Below, piece after piece: positions 30,516-35,042 of a stretch of DNA of 35,042 nucleotides. The stretch comes from Lachnospiraceae bacterium (GTDB lineage: Bacteria; Bacillota; Clostridia; Lachnospirales; Lachnospiraceae): NCBI GenBank assembly GCA_003447295.1, contig DLZQ01000086.1, positions 13,352 through 48,393 on the forward strand, given 5' to 3'. A program made the position numbers and the translations under genes. The notes under the pieces are model-generated. The model saw nothing but the letters and a program-made list of their open reading frames with translations, was not told the DNA's origin and searched no databases. How positions within the stretch are numbered: the first letter of the stretch is position 1; each line of letters begins with the position of its first letter.

Positions 30516-33173
30516 CTAACCGTTCCAGCGGTTCTTTAGCTTATTCTGTAACCGGTACAGGGTGTTCAGTGCATCTAACGGGGTCAGAGTCGTCACCTCA
30601 ATCTCCATCAGTTCCTTCAGAATATCCTCATCCGTCACAGTGTCGAACAGAGACATCTGTGCCAGATCCACCTCATCGTATTTGGGCTGTTTTTTTGCCT
30701 TGCCATCGTTTTTATTATCGATAGCGATGCTCTGCACCTTTTCCGTAATATCATTGTCCGACAGCTGTTCCACGATCTCCTTGGCACGGTCAATGACCAT
30801 ATCCGGCACTCCTGCCAACTTTGCTACCTGGATGCCGTAGCTCTTGTCCGCACCGCCCTTTACAATCTTACGTAAGAACACGATATCGTCGCCACATTCC
30901 TTCACAGCAATGCAATAGTTGTTCACATTATTCATTTTGCCTTCCAGCTCGGTCAGCTCATGGTAATGGGTGGCGAACAGCGTCTTGGCTCCTAAAAGCT
31001 TGCGGTTGCTGATATGTTCGATCACTGCCCAGGCAATGCTCAGTCCGTCAAAAGTGGAAGTACCTCTTCCGATCTCGTCTAAGATCAGAAGGCTCTTGGA
31101 AGTGGCATTCCGTAAGATATTCGCCACCTCATTCATCTCCACCATGAAAGTGGACTGACCGCTGGCCAGATCATCCGAAGCTCCCACACGGGTAAAGATC
31201 CGGTCTACAATACCAATATTAGCGGTTCTGGCAGGGACGAAGCACCCGATCTGCGCCATCAGTACGATCAGTGCCGTCTGACGCATGTATGTGGACTTAC
31301 CTGCCATATTGGGACCGGTAATGACGCTGATACAATGACTGCCATTATCCAGATAAGTGTCATTGGCAATAAACATATCATTGGTGATCATCTGTTCCAC
31401 CACAGGGTGTCTTCCGTCCTTGATGTCAATAACACCCTTTTCATTTAACTTCGGACGTACATAATGATTGCGCTCCGAAACCAACGACAGGGACGCATAC
31501 ACATCCAGCTTTGCAATCGCTTTCGCGGTGTTCTGGATGCGGACCAGTTCCTGAGCAATGGTATCCCTTATTCTACAGAACACATCATATTCCAGCGTCT
31601 GGAGCTTGTCCTCCGCATTTAAGATAGTGTCCTCCAATTCTTTCAACCGCGGTGTGGTATATCGTTCCGCATTTGCCAGAGTCTGCTTGCGGATATAGTC
31701 CTCCGGCACCAGATCCTTGTAAGAATTGGTCACCTCGAAATAATAACCGAATACTTTGTTATATTTGATCTTCAGATTCTTGATCCCGGTACGTTCTCTG
31801 TCTTCTTCCTCTAACTGTGCCAGCCACTGTTTTCCGTCATGCTTGGCGCTTCGCAGTCTGTCTATGGTCTCATCGAACCCATCTTTGATCATTCCACCTT
31901 CCCTTATGGAGATCGGCGGTTCTTCAATGATCGCTTCATCGATCAGCTGATAGATGTCCTCCAGTCCGTCAATCTGCTCCCGGATTTCCACAAGTTCTTC
32001 TTTTTCAAATGCAGACAACACCGTCTTAATAGGCGGCAGCATCTCCAGGGAATTCCGAAATGCGATCAGATCTCTGGGATTTGCAGTCTTATAAGTCACC
32101 TTACTGAGCAGTCGCTCCAGATCGTAGATGGGATTTAAGTATTCCCGGATCTCATCCCTGGAGATAGAGTCCTGATTCAGCTCCTGGATAGCATCCAGAC
32201 GTTTCTCCATCTCATCCTTCTCAATCAATGGCTGTTCTATATAATTGCGCAGAAGCCTGGCGCCCATGGCAGTCTTCGTCTTGTCTAACACCCACAAAAG
32301 TGAACCTCTCTTCTGCTTCTCTCTGAGGGTCTCCGTCAGTTCCAGATTTCTTCTGGTGGAACTGTCCAGCAGCATATATTTGCTGGTAAGATAGGGATAA
32401 ATATGGGTAAAATGCTCTAGATCCGTCTTCTGTGTATCATACAGATACTGCAACAGTGCTCCCGCCGCTAAAAGTCCCGTAGGGAATTCTTCGACGCCAA
32501 GTCCGATCAGCGTATTTACCTTAAAATGCTTCATAAGGATCCGTCTGCACCCGTCATCATCGAACATATGGGATTCCAGCGCATTGACGGAGATATGTAA
32601 GCGGGACTTTAAGTCATTCACATCAAAGCCACTGACTAAAAATGCCTCGTTGCAGATGATCTCAGAAGGTTCGTACTTCATCAGTTCATCATTTAATTTT
32701 TTCAGATCTTCAACTTCCGTCACATAATAATCACCGGTAGTTACATCTGCAGCGGAGATACCGATACCGTCCGAAGTATAGGCGATGCTCAGCAGATAAT
32801 TATTTTTGCCGGCTTCCAGTGATTGTACGTTTAAGTTGGTACCGGGTGTCACCACACGGATCACTTCCCTCTTCACCAGTCCCTTGGCAAGCTTCGGATC
32901 CTCCACCTGTTCACAGATAGCTACTTTATAGCCGCGGCTTACCAGTTTGGACAGATAGCCTTCCACGGCATGGTAAGGAATACCGCACATGGGCGCACGT
33001 TCCTCCAGGCCACAGCTTTTTCCCGTCAGTGTGATCTCCAGTTCTTTGGAAGCCACCAGCGCATCGTCGAAAAACATTTCATAGAAATCTCCCAGACGAT
33101 AAAAAAGGATGCAGTCCTTATACTGCTCCTTGGTCTCCATATATTTTTGCATCATTGGTGTCAATTCAGCCAT
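30516..33173 (-). CDS. mutS: DNA mismatch recognition protein MutS
   Basis: This 885-residue MutS1 recognises mismatches and signals to MutL. The mismatch-reading motif GDFYEMF (28-34), Walker A GPNMAGKST (620-628), DDLASGQSTFMVEM and Walker B LLILDEIGRGTS are intact. Near the C-terminus QMSLF (839-843) matches the clamp-binding consensus. A longer frame opens at 33218, but its first codons fall in the leader hairpin region. ATG 33173 has AGGAGAAGATC upstream and starts at the family's MAELTPMMQKY. Confidence 0.97.
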   Translation of the reverse strand: MAELTPMMQKYMETKEQYKDCILFYRLGDFYEMFFDDALVASKELEITLTGKSCGLEERAPMCGIPYHAVEGYLSKLVSRGYKVAICEQVEDPKLAKGLVKREVIRVVTPGTNLNVQSLEAGKNNYLLSIAYTSDGIGISAADVTTGDYYVTEVEDLKKLNDELMKYEPSEIICNEAFLVSGFDVNDLKSRLHISVNALESHMFDDDGCRRILMKHFKVNTLIGLGVEEFPTGLLAAGALLQYLYDTQKTDLEHFTHIYPYLTSKYMLLDSSTRRNLELTETLREKQKRGSLLWVLDKTKTAMGARLLRNYIEQPLIEKDEMEKRLDAIQELNQDSISRDEIREYLNPIYDLERLLSKVTYKTANPRDLIAFRNSLEMLPPIKTVLSAFEKEELVEIREQIDGLEDIYQLIDEAIIEEPPISIREGGMIKDGFDETIDRLRSAKHDGKQWLAQLEEEDRERTGIKNLKIKYNKVFGYYFEVTNSYKDLVPEDYIRKQTLANAERYTTPRLKELEDTILNAEDKLQTLEYDVFCRIRDTIAQELVRIQNTAKAIAKLDVYASLSLVSERNHYVRPKLNEKGVIDIKDGRHPVVEQMITNDMFIANDTYLDNGSHCISVITGPNMAGKSTYMRQTALIVLMAQIGCFVPARTANIGIVDRIFTRVGASDDLASGQSTFMVEMNEVANILRNATSKSLLILDEIGRGTSTFDGLSIAWAVIEHISNRKLLGAKTLFATHYHELTELEGKMNNVNNYCIAVKECGDDIVFLRKIVKGGADKSYGIQVAKLAGVPDMVIDRAKEIVEQLSDNDITEKVQSIAIDNKNDGKAKKQPKYDEVDLAQMSLFDTVTDEDILKELMEIEVTTLTPLDALNTLYRLQNKLKNRWNG

Positions 33174-33206
33174 GATCTTCTCCTGTTCTGTAAAAAGGAT
33201 CCACGA

Positions 33207-33238
33207 CAAAGCGGACACGCAAAAGCTTGCGTATCCGC
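33207..33238 (-). terminator. Hairpin between the SulP gene and mutS, at the mutS 5' end
   Basis: A 10-bp stem (33211-33220 with 33229-33238, one G-U pair, 8-nt loop) is followed on the minus strand by TTTGTC. The T-run is weak for a terminator. It lies immediately downstream of a predicted promoter, so it would be the 5'-terminal structure of mutS mRNA as well as, or instead of, the SulP terminator. Confidence 0.5.
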
Positions 33239-33242
33239 ATCT

Positions 33243-33271
33243 ATCTTAGCACAAAATATTGAGGTTGTAAA
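33243..33271 (-). promoter_or_regulatory. Promoter of the mutS-mutL operon
   Basis: The minus strand has -35 TTTACA (33266-33271), a 17-bp spacer and -10 TAAGAT (33243-33248). A TG extended element sits one base before the -10. The start is expected near 33236, at the foot of the hairpin. Confidence 0.7.
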
Positions 33272-33308
33272 TTAAAGAACCCCTATGAAAAATGATAGTT
33301 TTTCACAC

Positions 33309-34958
33309 TTACTGCAGCTTTGCTGCACGTTCCAGTGCATCATCAATATGGGCACAGACATTTTCTCTGCCCACCTTATCTAAGAATCCGCTCTTCTCCA
33401 TGACATGCATGGGCTGTTCCCCTACATGGGACAGAATGATCTGGATGTTTTTCTTCTTACAGTCTGCATATAACTGCTCCAGATTATGCATAGCTGTGGC
33501 ATCAATGGCGCTCACACTGCGCATACGCAGTACCAGGCAGTTCATCTTCTCATCTAATGTGATCTTCAGGATTTTGTCCGCTGCACCGAAAAATAAAGGA
33601 CCACTCACTTCGTAGACCATGGTGTTGTGAGGTACGACTCTTAAGGACAGACTGTCCGCATCATCATCCTCATCCACGTATTTCCAGCCTTCCACTTCCG
33701 TCACATCGCTCATACGCTTCATGAACAGAATGGCTGCCAATAAAATACCTACCTCAATCGCTACTACCAGATCGAATACAACAGTCAGTACAAATGTGGT
33801 CACCAGAACGATAATGTCACTCTTGGGTGCGGTCTTGCACAGACCTACAAATTTACGCCAGTCGCACATATTGTAAGCCACCATGAACAGAATAGCTGCA
33901 ATGGTGGGCATGGGGATCAGTGCCGCATATGGCATCAGTACTACCAGAATCAACAAAAGAGTCACGGAATGCACCATACCGGCAATAGGGGTACGTCCGC
34001 CGTTTTTCACATTGGCAGCAGTTCTCGCGATGGCACCGGTGGCGGGGATTCCGCCGAACAATGCAGAAGTAATGTTGCCGGCACCCTGGGCGATCAGTTC
34101 CATATTGGAACGATGTCTGCTGTTCACCATACTGTCCGCTACCACGCAGGAAAGCAATGACTCAATGGCCGCCAGAATCGCGATGGTAAAAGCATCCGGC
34201 AGGACGTTCTGTACCGTTTTCAGGCTGAAAGCGGGCAGAGAAATTGACGGAAGCTTATTGGAAATCTCATACAGATCTCCAATTGTATTAACATTCATGT
34301 TAAGCAGTGCTACCATGGCACTTCCCACCAGTACCGCGATCAGAGAAGGGGGAATCTTCTTGCAAAATCCCGGCAGATACTGCCACAGGATCAGGATCAG
34401 GAGACTGATCACACCTACAAGCAGTGCCTGCAAATTTGTGGTGGAGATGAACTGAAATACTGCTTTCAGTTTATCCATGGTCTCGATCAGCGGCTCTTCG
34501 CTGACAATGGTCAGTCCCAGGAAGTCCTTGATCTGTCCGATAAAGATTGTCACAGCAATACCGGAAGTAAAACCGGTGGTGATCGTATAGGGTATAAACT
34601 TGATCAGATTGCCAAGTCGTAAGAAACCCATCAGGATCAGGATCACACCCGCTAACAATGTCGCTATGATCAGACCGTCCATCCCGTTCTTCGCTACAAT
34701 TCCTGCAACAATAGTGGCAAATGCCGCAGTAGGGCCTGCGATCTGTACACGGCTGCCACCTAAGAAAGAGATCACAAAGCCTGCCGTAATGGCGGTGTAA
34801 ATACCTTTTTCAGGCGTTACTCCGGAAGCCAGTGCAAGTGCAATGGATAAGGGCAGGGCAATAATCGCTACAATGATACCTGCGATCACATCTTTTACAA
34901 ACTGTTCTTTCGTGTAGCTTTTCATCACAGAGAAAAGCTTCGGTTTCAATTTTTCCAT
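33309..34958 (-). CDS. SulP family anion transporter with STAS domain
   Basis: This 549-residue SLC26/SulP membrane transporter is for inorganic anions such as sulfate, bicarbonate or an organic acid; the substrate cannot be read from sequence. There are about 12-14 hydrophobic helices. The family signature GSRVQIAGPTAAFATIVAGIV and GGIPATGAIARTAANVKNGGRTPIAGMVH are visible. The last 110 or so residues are a cytoplasmic STAS domain (MVYEVSGPLFFGAADKI, CLVLRMRSVSAIDATAMHNLEQL). The ribosome binding site is GAGGAG. It is preceded by a terminator hairpin and appears to be a single-gene unit. Confidence 0.93.
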   Translation of the reverse strand: MEKLKPKLFSVMKSYTKEQFVKDVIAGIIVAIIALPLSIALALASGVTPEKGIYTAITAGFVISFLGGSRVQIAGPTAAFATIVAGIVAKNGMDGLIIATLLAGVILILMGFLRLGNLIKFIPYTITTGFTSGIAVTIFIGQIKDFLGLTIVSEEPLIETMDKLKAVFQFISTTNLQALLVGVISLLILILWQYLPGFCKKIPPSLIAVLVGSAMVALLNMNVNTIGDLYEISNKLPSISLPAFSLKTVQNVLPDAFTIAILAAIESLLSCVVADSMVNSRHRSNMELIAQGAGNITSALFGGIPATGAIARTAANVKNGGRTPIAGMVHSVTLLLILVVLMPYAALIPMPTIAAILFMVAYNMCDWRKFVGLCKTAPKSDIIVLVTTFVLTVVFDLVVAIEVGILLAAILFMKRMSDVTEVEGWKYVDEDDDADSLSLRVVPHNTMVYEVSGPLFFGAADKILKITLDEKMNCLVLRMRSVSAIDATAMHNLEQLYADCKKKNIQIILSHVGEQPMHVMEKSGFLDKVGRENVCAHIDDALERAAKLQ

Positions 34959-34984
34959 AACATTCTCCTCAATATAATCTCCTC

Positions 34985-35031
34985 AATAAAAAAACCGTGT
35001 GAAATTATAAAATTTTTATAAAATCACACGG
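34985..35031 (-). terminator. Strong intrinsic terminator just upstream of the SulP gene
   Basis: A long stem (CCGTGTGA core, 34995-35002 with 35024-35031, extended by AT pairs with two mismatches) is followed on the minus strand by TTTTTTTATT. Only about 27 bp separate the T-run from the SulP start codon, and these hold the ribosome binding site but no promoter. It ends an upstream gene outside the window or acts as an attenuator in the SulP leader. Confidence 0.8.
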
Positions 35032-35042
35032 GTCTTATCATA

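Noticed and set aside
33174..33218. N-terminal extension of MutS
   Set aside because: It begins in the leader hairpin. The family start with a good ribosome binding site is at 33173.
33883..34455. 190-codon plus-strand frame inside the SulP gene
   Set aside because: It is a shadow of a transmembrane gene. The apparent hydrophobicity is a by-product of the antisense codons.
1..35042. Mobile element, CRISPR array, tRNA or rRNA, or a defence island
   Set aside because: No transposase, integrase, regularly spaced repeats or structural RNA signatures were seen. Gene order and base composition look like conserved core chromosome.

Overview
The window reads as a piece of chromosome from a Gram-positive anaerobe of the class Clostridia, most likely a Lachnospiraceae member. 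The grounds are the gene order radC-mreBCD-PBP2-minCDE-rodA-mgsA, the rplU-prp-rpmA-obgE-yhbY-nadD-yqeK-rsfS cluster, a two-gene iron-sulfur L-serine dehydratase, strong AGGAGG-type ribosome binding sites, and AT-rich intergenic DNA between genes of moderate GC. No contig-level or database evidence was available. Almost everything is on the minus strand, so transcription runs from high to low coordinates. The only plus-strand gene is a small DUF378 membrane protein at 1567-1776. I saw no rRNA, tRNA, CRISPR array, insertion sequence or phage gene.

In transcription order: (1) 34958-33309, a SulP/STAS anion transporter with a strong intrinsic terminator in its leader. (2) 33173-25643, mismatch repair mutS-mutL, a LURP-one/YxjI-like gene, miaA, and a methionine gamma-lyase-family gene, headed by a promoter whose transcript would begin with a hairpin. 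(3) 25544-14720, a small DUF4321 membrane protein, radC, then the elongation and division-site block mreB-mreC-mreD-PBP2-minC-minD-minE-rodA-mgsA and a lipoprotein D-Ala-D-Ala carboxypeptidase. (4) 14693-6928, a promoter, then a small P-loop protein, a HlyD-like membrane protein, yggS and sepF, a terminator, then aroB-lspA-RluD-sdaAB-sdaAA. (5) 6900-6176, a cytidylate-kinase-like protein with its own promoter. (6) 6139-1773, a promoter and leader, then rplU-prp-rpmA, a terminator, and obgE-yhbY-nadD-yqeK-rsfS. The probable terminator of this operon lies beyond the opposing DUF378 gene. (7) 1371-16, a solute-binding lipoprotein with a consensus promoter, tandem repeats in the leader and a terminator.

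Most genes are housekeeping. They cover cell shape and division (MreBCD, RodA/PBP2, MinCDE, SepF), ribosome assembly (ObgE, YhbY, RsfS, bL21, bL27 and its protease Prp), repair (MutSL, RadC), tRNA modification (MiaA), NAD and shikimate synthesis, and lipoprotein processing. The least explained parts are the P-loop/HlyD-like pair ahead of yggS-sepF, a roughly 240-residue insertion in PBP2, and a recurring arrangement in which an intrinsic terminator sits just upstream of a gene with no room for a new promoter (obgE, aroB, SulP). These are the best candidates for undescribed biology. I found no clear novel defence or mobile system.
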